Notes: generated by a model from the sequence alone, not told the origin. A stretch of DNA of 64,000 nucleotides from Chrysomallon squamiferum (GCA_012295275.1 CM022667.1:13234416-13298415), one strand, 5' to 3'; positions 1 to 14,402 are shown, counted from the stretch's first letter. Translations and numbers: made by a program.

Positions 1-527
1 CACCATTCTCATAATTCATAATTAACGTACAAGCTACATCAAACCATCAGACGCATTAACAAATTAAAAATTTTTCCAGTGATCTCCAAACAAACAAACA
101 CGAAAACATCTTTTAAATCTAAAACTTAACACGGGAACTTTTCTTTAGCAGACAGCAAGCAAGCCTTTAAAGCATCATGGTCTCTTAAAAATCTCGATTT
201 AAAAACGCTACTCGGATTTGAAGCAAGGAGGAGAACACGATTTCTCGTTCTTCTCAAGCGGCTGATTTACTACATGGTTATGTTGCCAAAGGTTGCCAAG
301 AACGGTTAACTTACAGAGATACTTTTTGTCAGAGATGAAGACGAAACACATAAAAAACACAAAGTTTTGACGGGTAAAAAGCGTGCCACTAATTTGTTTG
401 CTGTCAGGTGTCAGAACTGTTCAGACAAGATTTGAATAACTAGCTTACCTGGTCAGTGACAAAGCAAAAACATTTACACTGTGACCCCATCCCACGAAAT
501 GTAAATTAAGGTATATTTTATACATTG

Positions 528-667
<140 letters not shown>

Positions 668-1245
668 ACATTTTTAGTTTTTTTCTTTATTCTGAAAACA
701 AAAAGATACATCTCACTGTTCGAATACTGTGGTGTATTTTAAAAACAAAAGTTGTCTTTGCAAATTATGTATAGATACTGTAACCTATAATCTTTTAATT
801 TATTCCATATATTACCTTGAAATCAAATTTAATCGTAAAAATAAACATACAAACACTCACAAATGCGCCCGCATTTCCTTTATAAAAGACAATTTTCAAC
901 GTCGATCACCTTGTCAGATTTATTGTACCTTTCTTAGAAACTGGTCACGTTTGTGACGCTGTTTACCTTTTGATCCTGTATTGTTCTATGACACGATGTT
1001 TGTTTCATTGGCTTATATGTAAATAACTGTACAAGACACAGCTACTACTACTACAAATAATAAATAAATAAAAAATCAAAAAATCTAGCTAACTGTTTAT
1101 GATACATTTTGTAGAAATTAATAAACTTTGTGAGTTTATTTATGTAATTTACCAGTATACTGCTGGATTTAAGAATACGAATGACATAATTAATACTTAT
1201 TCTTTATATATAACAGAGAAAAGAAAAGAATGACTGAAAGAGAGG

Positions 1246-1251
<6 letters not shown>

Positions 1252-1321
<70 letters not shown>
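1252..1321. repeat. (GA)n microsatellite
   Basis: Perfect GA array of about 70 bp. Confidence 0.98.
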
Positions 1322-1324
<3 letters not shown>

Positions 1325-1395
1325 AAAGAATGAAAAATGATGATAAAGTTTATTAATAAAGAAAAAGGAAAACTAATACTATTACTAAATAGTTC

Positions 1396-1626
1396 GACTA
1401 CGACTACTACTACTACTGTTAATACTATTACTACTACCTGCAACACCACTGTTACTACCACTAATACTACTACTGCTTCAACAACAACAACAACAACTAC
1501 TACTACTACTACTTCTCCTATTACTACTACTACTATTACAGTTAATACTATACTACCTGAAACAGCATTACTATTACTGTTACTACCACTAAAACTACTA
1601 CTGCTTCAACAACAACAACAACAACA

Positions 1627-1657
<31 letters not shown>

Positions 1658-1690
1658 ATAATAATAATCATCATCATCAACATCACCATC
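1396..1690. repeat. Compound trinucleotide tract (ACT)n/(CAA)n/(ATT)n/(CAT)n
   Basis: Imperfect triplet repeats in several registers. Two similar sub-blocks, each '...CTGCTTCAACAACAAC...ACTACTACT', occur near 1472 and 1599, so the tract itself contains a duplicated segment of about 127 bp. Confidence 0.9.
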
Positions 1691-2024
1691 CAGGAAGAAG
1701 AAAAAGAGTATAAGAAGACAATAACGAAACGAGACAAACACTAAGTGGCTACGGGAGAATGCTGTTTATGTCTAACTCGCATATCTCCGGTTTCTCGAGC
1801 TTTCCAAAATGGTAATTAAAATCAGACGAAACTTGACAGGTACAAGATCCACACACACACACACACACACAGGCCGTCTTGGCATGAACGAGGGACAGAC
1901 ATTCCCCGCCGGGTGCGTAATGACCACTAATGGGAAACTGGTCAACATTCCCAGACGGGTATAATATAACATGAATGAATGCCAAGATACTTTCCTTCTC
2001 GAAGATTAGCGGTTTATTACGGTT

Positions 2025-2302
2025 AAGTTCCGATACGAGATTTCCACGTTCGGACCGTGTCGGGTTTCAAGCGTTTCTTTGTTCACAAGACTGGATGCAG
2101 CAGAGTCTTAGTGAAGTGATTGCTAATCTGAGAAATCGAATTCGTTAGAAATTTTTGAAAGAGCTAAATGATCGTTGAGTTATTGAATTAAATGGAAGAG
2201 AAGAAGAAATCGGAATTTAAAAATCAAAGCGTCGTCAGTACAGTTGTGTTACTGTTATTATCACTAAATTGTAAAACTACACTTAGTGGCAAAACAGTCA
2301 CA

Positions 2303-2352
<50 letters not shown>

Positions 2353-2875
2353 TACCATTACTATTATTATTATTATTAATATTATTGCTACTACTAATAC
2401 GATTACCTCAGCAATGTGTATGTCTGTATGTGTGTGTGTGTATGTATGTATGTATGTATGTATGTATGTATGTGTATGTATGTGTATATGTGTGTGTGTG
2501 CGTGTGTGTGTGTGTGCATGACTCGTTGAATGACTAACTCTGTACTTATTTTATTATCTTGTTTTTTCTGAATCACCAGATTAAAGTCTGTTTACTTCAT
2601 CGCAAAATAACGACTGAATCACACCTTCTTTTTATCTTCATTTAAATTTTTTTTTTTAAAACACGAAAAAAAAAAAAAAAACCAGACAAAGAAAACAAAA
2701 TAAGAAAATTTAAATAATGTATATATTTACATACATATAAATAAAAAAAAAAGAAAAAAAATGAAGTAATTAAAACAAATAACCAAAAATTAAATAATAA
2801 CGTTATCACGGAATGCTATGTTACAAAACATATTTCGACAACGTGTCTATCTTTGTTACTCTAAATACCTAAGTT
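2025..2875. repeat. Tandem segmental duplication, copy 1
   Basis: Shares a colinear set of segments with copy 2. These include an identical 42-nt stretch (2105-2146 = 2956-2997), the 'CAAAACA.TCACAGTTATTATT' run into (ATT)n, the TG-rich tract followed by TGACTCG(T/C)TGAATGACTAACTCTG, and the 'TTGTTACTCTAAATACCTAA' end. Microsatellites inside are (ATT)n at 2307-2347 and (TATG/TG)n at 2425-2518. Confidence 0.85.
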
Positions 2876-3129
2876 ATGATAAGTCCAATACAAGATTTTC
2901 ACGTTTGATCCGTCTCAGATTTCAAACATTTCATATTCACAAGATTGGATGCAGTGTCTTAGTGAAGTGATTGCTAATCTGAGAAATCGAATTCGTTGAA
3001 ATTTTGAAAGAGCTAAATGATGTTGTCAGTTTGCTGTGTCGTTGATTTATTGAATTAAATTGAAGACAAGAAGAAATCGGAGTTTAAAATCAAAGCATCG
3101 TCAATACACTTACTGCCAAAACAATCACA

Positions 3130-3165
<36 letters not shown>

Positions 3166-3208
3166 ATTATTAGTGCTAATACGACTAAAATAATAATAAT
3201 AATAATAA

Positions 3209-3257
<49 letters not shown>

Positions 3258-3925
3258 TGTATCAACAGTAGTAACAGCAGTAGTAATGGTAGTAGCAGCA
3301 GAATCAGAATAGCAAAAGTAAGTTTTGCAGTAGTGATAGTAGTAATGGTTGTAGTGGTTGTGTTAGTAATTGAAATTGTACCATAACAGTAGTATAAGTA
3401 TTAAAAGTAGCAGCAGTCATGGTACTTATTTACAGAAGTAATCTACAGTTAGAAATGTTTCTTAGTAACGAGTGGTGCTTAAAATGGAAGAATCGAGATG
3501 GTATCCCAGTGCGTACGTGTGTGTGTGTTTGTGTGTGTGTATCTGTCTGTTTGTGTGTCTGTGTGTCTGTGTGAGTGTTTATGTGTGTGTGCGTGTGTGT
3601 GTGTGTGTGTTTTGTGTGTATGTGTATATGTGTGTGCATGTGTGTGTGTGCGTGTTTGTGTGCGTGCATGACTCGCTGAATGACTAACTCTGTACTTATT
3701 TCATTATCTTGTTTCTTCTGAATCACAAGATTAAATTCTGGGAAACGTTTGCCTCATCGTAAAAATAATGAATGAATCACATTTTCTTTTTTATCTTTAC
3801 TTTAATAAAAAAAAAAAAAAAAAAAAAAAAAAAGTTAAAAAGTTAAAACAAATATCACAGAATGTTATGTTACAAAAAATTATTTCGACAAAGAGTAAAT
3901 CTTTGTTACTCTAAATACCTAAAGG
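2876..3925. repeat. Tandem segmental duplication, copy 2
   Basis: Second, longer copy of the 2025-2875 unit. The extra length comes mainly from a (TAG)n expansion (3208-3256) and its degenerate TAG/TAA-rich continuation to about 3420, plus a longer (TG)n tract (3515-3665). Boundaries are approximate. Confidence 0.85.
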
Positions 3926-4439
3926 AGAAAAAAAAAAAAAAAAAAAAAAATTTAAAAACAAGAAATAAGTTATCGTATTCACACATGCTTTTCGTACATT
4001 TTTTCTTACAAACTTGCTTATCTCTCTCGTATATCCTAGAACTCTGTTATAAACAGCTTTTAACGCGATCTCGTCATTAAATTAACACTTATTTTTCGCT
4101 TAAATAAAACGAAATTCTAAGAAAGAGGAAAGATAAAATCCTGTTTACTTCTGATTAAAAACAATTATGTTTCCAAAAATAGCGTTCTTCGGTGACTAAT
4201 TTCGTAAACAACATTTAAAGTGTCTTGAAAACAACACGTAAGGAGTTTGTAAACGAAAACAGCTGTAATGTTTTTTTTTTTTTTTGTTTTTTTTTTTGTT
4301 TTGTTTCAGCGATGTTAAAATTTAGAAAGATTAAGAAACCGGTATCGCTCATACTAAATAAACGATGCGATAAGAATCGATAATTCAGTGTCAAGCGATT
4401 CGATACAACGCGTTGCGATTTCAGGCGATATGAACATAA

Positions 4440-4690
4440 TTGATAATTATTCGGTCAGATAAGATGTGATGCAATATGCACTATGTGGCATGATGATATA
4501 TATATATATACATGGTGTAAGTACGGTATGAATCAACACGGTAACGATGTAACTGATTCATACATTATTCGATCTGATAAGATGATTATGACATGGTTAT
4601 TATACACGGCCTGAATCATCACCTAAAGCATTATTATTCAAAACTATATTTCAGGATTTGATAAGACGCGATACGATTAAATAAGTTTTT
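4440..4690. repeat. Degenerate minisatellite, about three units
   Basis: Units begin ATTCGGTCAGATAAGATG (about 4449), ATTCGATCTGATAAGATG (about 4567) and a diverged TTTGATAAGACGCGATACG (about 4658). Each of the first two is followed by a 'CGG(T/C)(A/C)TGAATCA(A/T)CAC' block. Spacing is roughly 90-118 bp. Confidence 0.6.
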
Positions 4691-5616
4691 ATTTAATAAT
4701 ATTGTACGATTCCGTAAAACCTCAAAATCAGCATTTGGTAACATAGTATCTGACTACATAATAGTATCTATACAAAGCAACAGATCAACGCAACGTGTGT
4801 TAAAATGTATTAAATTTCTAATTGGTAAACTGGAGTAAAATAACAGAAAACAAGCTCTGCGGGTACATTGCTTGATACAGAAGAAACATCAGAAAACAGC
4901 ACAACACAGCAATTGTTTTATGAAATAACCTATAATTTATTAGTTAAATTTTAAAATGGATATTTGCCTCTTTGTTTATTTTATCCTTTCGTCTCTTGCT
5001 TCTTCTTCATCGTCATTTTATCATTTTCCTGATTAGTATTATCATCTTCTTCGTCAATATCTTTTTTTTAAATCTTCTGGTTGACCACAATCGTCATCAT
5101 CATCGTCATTTCGTTTTCCTTCTCTACTTCATTTCCTTCTTCTTCTTCTTCATTTCCTTCTTCTTTTTTTTTTTTCTTTTTCCTTAGCCCACATTCATAA
5201 TCTGATCAAAAGGACCGTTCTTGCATATATCTCTCACAAAGTTCAAAGCACTTAAAAAAAAAAAAAAAAAAAAATAATAAAAAAAATAAACCTCGTTCTT
5301 AACAGACCCTTATAAAATAGAACTTGTCAAGCGATGTTATCACTTCTATCAGTCTGACGACTTTGATGAATTATGACTGAGAAACGGATTACGATGTTGC
5401 GTTCTAATTTAGATTTCATGGCAGTCGATGCTGTCACTCGCTGTCACGGGCAATTGAAACTACAGCAATAAAACACGTCTAGAATTTTTACACCGGATTC
5501 CCAGACGTGTGTGACGTAACCCCGTCTGAGTTCCTGAAACTCTTGGACAAGAAGCAGCAGCAGCAGGTTCCTTTGATGACGTGGGTTGAAGAGGAAAGAG
5601 ATAAAGGAAGAGAGCC

Positions 5617-5638
5617 GGGGGTGGGTGTCTAGGGGGGG
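5617..5638 (+). other. G-quadruplex-forming motif
   Basis: GGGGG-T-GGG-TGTCTA-GGGGGGG; the last run can supply two tracts. The TGTCTAGG segment is itself duplicated (5626 and 5640). Confidence 0.45.
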
Positions 5639-6293
5639 TGTCTAGGTCAGACGATGAAAAAGAAAATTGTGAATATGATTTAGAATTTTTACTCCAGGTT
5701 TGTTTGTTTCATCTTTTTTTTTTTATCCCTTTATATATATATATATATATATATCTTTTCTTCTTTTTCTTAGTCGTCTTATAGAAAACGGTATGGTAAA
5801 CAAAATGGAAGTGACGGAAAAAGAAGATACACGATGGTAATTACTTTTATTGTCTGAAATTAAAAAACAAAAACAAACAAACCATCAACAACAAGAAGCA
5901 AACACGAAAAAACAACAACAAAAAAAAAAAAAAAAAAAAAAAAAATACAGTGAAGAAAATTTAAAAAGATGAATGGACAGTAATTATAATAAATCTAAAA
6001 GGGTAATAGCACTACTTTTACACAAATCTATAGATTGTGAGATCAAATCTCGTGAAATGCTTCTTCCCTACAACTGATGTAATAAAACAAATGTAATAAT
6101 AACAATAGCAATAACGACAACAACAACAAATACAACAGCAAGAACAAGAACAACAACAACAACAATAATAATTGTAATAATAATAATAATAACAGATACA
6201 CAGTGAGATTGACAGACAAATAGTCAGACAACTAGATAGGTAGATAGAAAACTAAACATGGAGAGACTAACACACATAGAGAGACATACAGAC

Positions 6294-6303
<10 letters not shown>

Positions 6304-6384
<81 letters not shown>
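6304..6384. repeat. (GA)n microsatellite with flanking GACA/GATA-rich DNA
   Basis: Perfect GA core. About 6210-6670 around it is a degenerate (GATA)n/(GACA)n purine-rich field, which produces the long Leu/Ser/Ile/Tyr frames on the minus strand. Confidence 0.95.
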
Positions 6385-6387
<3 letters not shown>

Positions 6388-6805
6388 ATAGGTAAATAGA
6401 TATATAAATAGATACACCGAAAAACTGATAGACAGAGAGACAGGTAGATAGCGAGATAGACACGATAAATAGAGAGACAGATAGCTGGGCAGATGGACAT
6501 ATACGTAGATACACAAAACGATTGGTGGACAGAGAGCCAGAGATACAGACAGGCACATAAACAGACAAATAGTCAGCTATGTAGATAAATAGATAAATAA
6601 AAGATATTTGATAGATAAATAGATATATAAAGAGACAGACAGATATACCAGTACATAGATAGACAGACAAACAGATATTAAATGTTTGTAAACTTCATTT
6701 CCAAGAATTAACTGCCACAGATAAACCACACTCGCACTGTAAATACGAAAATACACTGACATCAATAAAATGAATGTATTGTATGAAAAAAAAAAAAAAA
6801 AAACA

Positions 6806-6859
6806 ACAACATAATAATAATAATAATAATAATACAATAACAATAACAATAACAATAAC

Positions 6860-6921
<62 letters not shown>
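6806..6921. repeat. (AAT)n / (AACAAT)n compound array
   Basis: AAT units, then a short (CAATAA)n block (6835-6862), then a long perfect (AAT)n run. Confidence 0.95.
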
Positions 6922-7416
6922 GTTTATCCCACATAATTATGTTCTCCAAGGAGAAGCAAAAGTAAATATTTTTTTTTTTTTTTACGACCGAAAAGTTAAA
7001 ATAACAACAAACAGCTTGCATTAATAATGATAAAAACGAAATATATGAAGTAAATAATAATAAAAATAAAAAAAAAACCCAAAACCAGAACGAGCTAATC
7101 TTTGGCATTATCAAGACCCTCCCTGCAATAAGCGCTTAGCACTTGTTTTCATTCCAACTCAACGGCGATTCTGAACTGCAGTGGCCAGATTATTTTCTTG
7201 GTTAAAAAGCAGAAGATATATGTAACGATGAAATGAATCCACACTGAAGATGTAGATGCTACTGGCTTGCAACGCCCGACCTTTCATGTAGATGATTCGT
7301 AAAGATTACACGGTTCTGTGGGTAATTATGTTTCACCCCCGATAGAATGTTAATTATCACGTTTTGGGTTTTTTTTTTTTTTTTTCAGGATAGAAGTGAT
7401 AGAGGAAGGAATGGAA

Positions 7417-7437
7417 GAGAGAGAGAGAGAGAGAGAG

Positions 7438-7496
<59 letters not shown>

Positions 7497-7503
7497 TGTG
7501 TTT
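7417..7503. repeat. (GA)n-(GT)n-(GA)n-(GT)n compound array
   Basis: Alternating blocks of GA and GT dinucleotides within one tract. Confidence 0.95.
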
Positions 7504-9448
7504 GTGCGTATATGTGTGTTTAGATACAAGATGGATAGATAGTTATATTTAGATATCTTACAGAGAAACATGCATATACGTGCACATTCATACACACATA
7601 CACATACTAATACACACTAACACATTCACAAGCACATGCAGATGCACACACACACACACACGCACACGTATACTTACATATACAAGCACAGATAAAAACA
7701 GGCTAAGCCTGAAGCGAGAGAAAAGAATTAAATGAAAAACAACAACAATAACATAAATTAATAAAAGGAAGGAAATTTAAAAACAGTAAGAAAAATAAAA
7801 TATATAAAATGCAAATTAGTAAATAAGTAACTAAGTTAATATAGAAAAGAAATAAAATAAATGCGAATACGAAAAAAGAAAGAAGAAAATTAGCAAGTTA
7901 AGGACGAAAAATAGGAATCAATAAAATTTAAAGTAAAAAGCAAAGAAGAAAAATAAAAAGAACAAATAAAATTTAATTTATAGCAAACTCACAGTGAGAA
8001 AAAAAAAAGAAAAAAAAAAGAAAGAAAGACAAAAGAAAAAAAAATCGTATTATTTAAATTGAAACTAATAGAAAGTGCATCCGAAAAAAAAAAAAAAAAT
8101 ATATATAAGAAGAATGAAATTTTGTTTTTTTATCTTAACTCTGAATCATTCAGAAAAAATAGAAAATAAAATAAATCAATAAATAAATTAACAAAAAAAA
8201 AAAAGCAGCAAAACAGCCAATAAATCAGTAAACGTGATACATTTAGCCTTTTGTTCGTAAAGGAAAACAAGCTTAATACCGCACTTAAAGTTTTATTTCA
8301 AAATCGATTTGAAATCGCACCTTAATTTGTTTTTGTTTTTCAATAAATTTAATTTATTTGCAGACAGGACTGTGGTAATATATTTTTTACTACAGTTTTG
8401 TGAAATTTTAAAGCCATATAAATTTAATGTGTTTGAACATGTGAATGTTTATGAGAGGCTGAGGTACGTGTGTGTCTGATTTTGATAGTTTGTGTGTGTT
8501 TGTTGGTGCACACGTTCGTGCGTGTATTTGTTAATTAATCTGGTCGGTTCTGTATTTAACAGCGTGGACATATGTGAGAATGGATGCTTGAACGTGTGCG
8601 TGTGCGTGTGTGGTAATGCGTGCCAGTTTATTCGTATGTGTAAATGCAGTTTGTGATGGTTGTTCTCTGTGTTTGTGCGTAGAAGTGTAAAATCGTTTTT
8701 TCTTCTTCCTTCTTTCTATTTTCTGGGGAAAACTTATCTTTCTTTTTTGCTTCTGTTTCATTTTTCTTCCATTCTTTTCCTTTCTCAACCCGTACTTCTG
8801 TCTGAATATTATTTGTTTCATTCATCCATCCTTCTTTTTTCTTTCCTTCCGTTCTTTTTTTTTCTTACCTTTCCTTCATATATCTCGTTTCATTCTTTTC
8901 TTCTTTCTTTCCACTTCCATTCATTCACTCCGCTATTCCCTTCCTTCCTTCCTTCCATCCTTCTTTTCCAATCGTTTACAACTCCATCAGTCAGGGCAAG
9001 TGTTATTATTATTTTATTTTTTCCCCCCTCCGTCAATTGTTTAATAGAAGGAAGTGGTAGGTAACAATTCCAGAGTCTGCTCCATTCCATCACTTGTCAC
9101 GTGTCAGATGCCACTTCAACGACGCCGCTCTCAGCCAGCTAACTTGTTTACTGGCACTGATGTTAATTTCAGAACACAGAAACAACAGGTTTCGCAGAAA
9201 AGGTGCCCGATTGGCAATTTAGCAGACGTGAAAATCGTGCTTCTCGAAAACCGAAAGGATTCTGGTGGCAGAGAGAGAGAGAGAGAGAGAGCGAGAACAG
9301 AATGTGAGACACATTCAGACAGAGAGAGAGACATTAAGAATGTCAGAGAAGATGAAGAATAATAATAAGAAGAACACAGCAAAAAATAATAACGACAACA
9401 GTGTTGTTGTTGCTACTACTACTGCTAATGATGATGGGGTGATGACGT

Positions 9449-9570
9449 TGATTTTTAACGATGATAAACGAACTGTCGCTCTAAATAATTATTAAAACAC
9501 TAAGAGCATCATCATCATAAACAGCAACAACAACAACAATAAGAAGAATAATAAAAAAATAATAAGAACG

Positions 9571-9621
<51 letters not shown>

Positions 9622-9680
9622 TTGATTTTAACGATGATAAACGAACTGTCGCTGTAAATAATTATTATAACATCGATAGG
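9449..9680. repeat. Short duplicated segment flanking an (AAT)n expansion
   Basis: A segment reading TTAACGATGATAAACGAACT, then GTCGCT(C/G)TAAATAATTATTA, occurs at about 9449-9496 and again at about 9622-9671. (AAT)n (9565-9620) lies between the copies. Confidence 0.85.
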
Positions 9681-10846
9681 ATCAGCAACAACAGCAGCAG
9701 CAACAACACCAAAAATAATAATAGGAAAAATGCGAACATAGTTGACACCTACTACTACAATATCACCGCCGATGACTGCAACAGCATTTCTGAAAGCTGC
9801 ATATATATATATATATCTCAAAATCAAAAAAAAAAAAAAATAAATAAAATAAAATAGAAAAAAATAAAACCAAGAAAAAAAACCAAAGAAACAATGCGTG
9901 TTATTGTTGTATGAACCGTAACAGTTACGCAATGAAATTATGTTATCGGATAACGCTAATGTTGTCATTTAATTCATTCCCTGCATTCCCAGAACATAAC
10001 TTAATAAATCTCTGTCTGTTTTGGGAGAACGATATGACAAAATACATTCTCACCCTGCCCCCAAGCGGTCATTTTTGTATGTACTTTCCGTTTCTGGCGC
10101 GCGCGCCTCAACAGGAATGCCAATCACGTCATCAGCAGGGGTCACGTGGTGCATAGTTCGATATCTTGTTTTTTTTTTTTTTTTTTTTTTTTTTTTGGCT
10201 TGTATAGCGTTTTCGTGGTTGCGGTCGTTTCGACGCAAGGAATTGGCAAAGACAAAAAAAAAAAAAAAAAGAAAATAAAAGAAAAAAAAAATTAAGAAAA
10301 TGTTGAGGGCGATTTCTGCTTAGACAAAAAAAAAAAAAAAAAAAAAAATAAAGAAGATGAAGAAGACGGAAAAAAACAGAAGTCTCGAAGAAGGAGAATA
10401 ATTTAGTCGAGAACAAGGAATTTGTGGAATGCGAGAGGAATCATGGGTAAGGTGTGAGAAGGTTGGATGGTACAATCTGTTCAACAGGTGTATCCATCGG
10501 TCGCTCTCACCTGAAGGGGGATGTTGCTTCTTTTTCCGTCTACCTTAATTACAAACAAGTTTCTTCTGTGTATTTGTGTGTATTTGAAAATAGCTTTTTA
10601 GCTCGGCACAAGAACAAGGGAAGATGGATTGATGAAGTTAACTTTATTTTTGTCGTTTATAACACAACACGGCAATACAGATAGTTGTGTAATTGCTTTA
10701 GTCTGTTTCTCAAGTTTAATCTTCTCAAGATGTTTTTCCAGTTGGTTATGTCTGATGGCCAGTTTTTTTTTTTGTGTTTTTTTTTTTTTTCAGTATTAGT
10801 GGAAGAGAGGATTGAAAAATAGATACATATACACATACATAAATTA

Positions 10847-10856
<10 letters not shown>

Positions 10857-10930
<74 letters not shown>

Positions 10931-10944
10931 AGAAGAAGAAGAAG
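10857..10944. repeat. (GA)n then (GAA)n array
   Basis: Perfect GA run to about 10927, followed by GAA triplets. A purine-rich field continues to about 11225. Confidence 0.95.
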
Positions 10945-11912
10945 ACAGAGGGAGAGACGAGAGAGGGGGCATGTTAAAAGAGAAAAAAGAATAAGTTAGA
11001 GACTGAAAGAAATATGAAAGAAAGAAAAAGAAGTTAAGTTGCGAAGTAATGAAGAGAGTGAGGACAAAAACAAAGATAGATAATACAAAAGAACAAAGAT
11101 AATGCAATTAAATAAGGAAAGGGGTAAAATATAAAGAGAAAATGTAAAGAAAGAAGAAATGAAGAAAAAAAAAAAAGAAGAAAAGGAGCAAATACAAAAT
11201 AGAAGAGGAAAAAACAGAAGAAAAAAACAACACCCAAACAACAACTACAACAGCAACAACAAAACAAGATGCCAGATATGTCCACCGCACGACAGACTAA
11301 GCCGAAAAGTAACAAAAGACTGAGTTAAATGATAATATCATATTTACAGTTTATTTCTACTGACCCGCGAAGTCTGAAGTCTCTGGGAAAAGATCTCATC
11401 CTTTTCAAAGTTTCGAAAACTCTTTCAGTTTTAGCGACACAACATGCGGTTGTATGTTATACCTGGGATTAATTTTAATAAAAAAAAAAAATAGAATACT
11501 TTTTATTACGAAATAAACTCGAGAAAAGGAGTCTACAAAAAAAAAAAAGTGCCACCCTCAGCTCAGGTCAAGAAACCTCCATTATTTCGTAACAAATTTC
11601 CCACACGAGTCTTTTTATCGAGACTCTTATTATCGTACTAAAAACGTCATCGAAATAACAGTGTTTGCAAACGACCACCAAAAGAACGTAATTAATAAAA
11701 TTCCGAGCACAATGTTGCCTACTTAGCACTGAAAAGAATCGTTTGTACGTCGCGATAAATTACCCACAATAGATCTGTCGTCGCGTTTTCTTCCTCTAAG
11801 TGAATGGGCCCCAGCAGGAGTTTTCAGATAGAAGACTTAAAGTTTTTTCTCTTCGGCCGACAGCGTATTGTGAATTTAATATTAACTGGGCAGACACTTT
11901 TAATTGGCTTCC

Positions 11913-11915
<3 letters not shown>

Positions 11916-11966
<51 letters not shown>
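11916..11966. repeat. (CA)n microsatellite
   Basis: Perfect CA array of about 50 bp. Confidence 0.97.
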
Positions 11967-11969
<3 letters not shown>

Positions 11970-12522
11970 ATACAATTAAAAAAGCCCATGGAATGTCCCA
12001 TATGATGTGTTGACGAGTTTCAGAGAGCCACCCTGCAAGAAGATGAGGGAAAAAAAGAGAAAGAAAGAAAGAAAACAAAACGTAAATAAAAAAGCCGTTC
12101 ACATTGTTTGGTTCATCAAGTTTTGATGTTCTTTTGGCGAGACGCTGTACTAAAATGCGAACTTATGAGAGAAAAAAAACTGCGATGAAAGATTTGTAAT
12201 ACAGAAAAGAAAAGAAAAGAAAAGAAAATTAATAATAAAATTTAGTAATTCTGTTAGTTGATTTTAACGGGTCGTTTCATACGCCTTCTGAATTTTGTGA
12301 AAAATTGCGTTTTTATTATTTTTGTAAATGTGATAAAATAAAAAAAAAAATAAAAAAAAAAAGGTCCCGCTGTCGCCAAAGCAAAAATTTTGAAATATTT
12401 CCGAGAGATAAATAATATTACTGGTAACTGGGTCCATCTTTCCTTCACAATAAACCGTAACCCATCCAGCAGTCCATCCACGAATGACAAATAGTTTCTT
12501 ATTTCGTAGGAAGGTATGCTGC

Positions 12523-12640
12523 GTATGTTATGTGTGTGTATGTGTGTGTGTGTATGTGTAGGTATGTGTGTGTATGTGTGTGGGTGTGTATATGTATGTA
12601 TATATGTATGCATGTATGTATATAGCTATATCTATCTATC

Positions 12641-12672
<32 letters not shown>

Positions 12673-12695
12673 TGTATGTATGTATGTATGTATAT
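12523..12695. repeat. (TG)n/(TATG)n compound array
   Basis: TG-rich stretch passing into a long (TATG)n run (12646-12692). Confidence 0.92.
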
Positions 12696-12833
12696 ACATA
12701 CGTACGTGCACAACATAACACACACACATGACATATATGCATAGACACATACAAACCATGACAACAGATAAATATTAATACAAAAATATGCTTAAGTTCC
12801 GCTTAGTATACATTCTTTCCATCCGACCGTCTT

Positions 12834-12880
<47 letters not shown>

Positions 12881-14130
12881 CTGTCTCTTATTATGTTACC
12901 AGCATCGTCTCTTCCTATGAGTTAAAATTCCCAACCTTTTTAAACAAACGTGACATCACGACATAAAAAAAAAAGAGAAAAAAAAGAAAAGAAAAAAAGA
13001 CAAACACAACAGCACCTCAACGTCATTAGGCTTTTTGTTCACGCGAATACTTAACTAACGCTGACCACGAATTAATTAAGCATGATCCCTTTTGACAATT
13101 AGCGAAGGAAGAGATAAGAAATGGTTACCAGTTGACGGTCAGGTTAATTAGTCCACTGGTCAGACTAGCCACTGTCCCCAGTAACAGTCTCAAAGGTTTA
13201 ATTAGTGCATGCGAGATATATTGAAATAAATGGTCCCAGCTGTTTGACAGCGGTTCTGAAATAGTCGTTAATGTGTTATAATGCTACGAAGCAGCTTGAA
13301 TTACTCATTAGTCAACGGTGGTTGAGATGAAGTAAAATTAGAATAGTACATGGCAGTATTGTTAAAAAAATCTCTCTCTGTCTGTCTGTCTGTCGATCAG
13401 TATTTTCTGTGTATGTGACTGTGTTGTGCGTCTATGTGTGTGTATCTGAATATACACGCATGAAATCACAACCGTATTAATACTTAGTCGCCTTTAATCC
13501 GAAAAACGAAGAATAATATCTGAATAAATTAAATAAATTAAATAAATAAATAAATTTTAAAAATCGTAAAATACCCATTGTTTTGACATTGTTCATCAAA
13601 ATGTGCCCGATTTGAACCCACTTCTAGTAATTTAAATATCGATTTAAAAGTTGTCATTACGGAAGTATGAGCTTTAGCTTCGTGAAATACCTGCCCCCCA
13701 CCGCAACTCTCTTTATTTTTATTTTTATTTTTATTTTTTTTATTTATCCACGTAAACCATATGATTCACGTCGTCTGTTCAGACAATAGCACGAAATCCT
13801 CCTGTTTATGACTGAATTATTTCACTTCGCACTGCCCGCTGTGTTCAAAGGCTGGACTCCAGCGGGCACAGACAACAAAACATTGCTAAAACACCGAGAA
13901 AACTGCCAATCGGACGCCGACATTTTCGTGTTGTTTTTTTTTGTTTGTTTTTTATAACTTTATTTTTCATTTTCTGTTTACGATTATTAAAACTGTTTAT
14001 TGAAGAGTAGAGACAGCTAAGAGCCAGAAATGTCACATCTTCTTAACAAGGACAGTAGGTAAAAATAAGTGATTATTATTTTTATTTTTCACAAATGGAT
14101 GAAGTAAAATTATTGGTATATCGTGTTGTG

Positions 14131-14192
14131 AAGGGCTGTAGATGAAGTGCTGTAGACGAAGGGCTGTAGATAAAGGGCTGTAGATAAAGGCC
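14131..14192. repeat. 14-bp minisatellite GGGCTGTAGATAAA
   Basis: About four and a half near-identical 14-bp units. The array is flanked on both sides by related sequence reading GTGATTATTATTTTT...TTCAC (14069-14092 and 14199-14219). Confidence 0.85.
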
Positions 14193-14402
14193 TAGATAGG
14201 TGATTATTATTTTTCACGTTTTAAAGAGGTTTTAGTAAAATCATATTACGGAATACAAATAAAAACATACGTAGACGGTGTTTCTGTTTTAAAGAAAAAT
14301 ACTATTAAGGTATGGACGTAGATGAAGAAATTACATACAAAATTATTACTAACATTTTTTTTTTACGTTTATAAAGCCAAGTGTAAATTATATCGCCTTA
14401 CA

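Larger units (their letters stand above)
3926..10856. other. Intergenic, repeat-rich, no gene seen
   Basis: AT-rich DNA with many poly-A/T runs, (GA)n, (AAT)n and (CAA)n tracts. The sequence between them (for example 5290-5560, 7080-7340, 8220-8530, 9040-9240) carries no conserved coding frame I recognise. TTCC-rich pyrimidine sequence occupies 8695-8970. Confidence 0.65.

Noticed and set aside
1337-1744. 135-aa Thr/Leu/Ile-rich frame
   Set aside because: Read-through of triplet repeats; no non-repetitive domain and no splice or codon signal.
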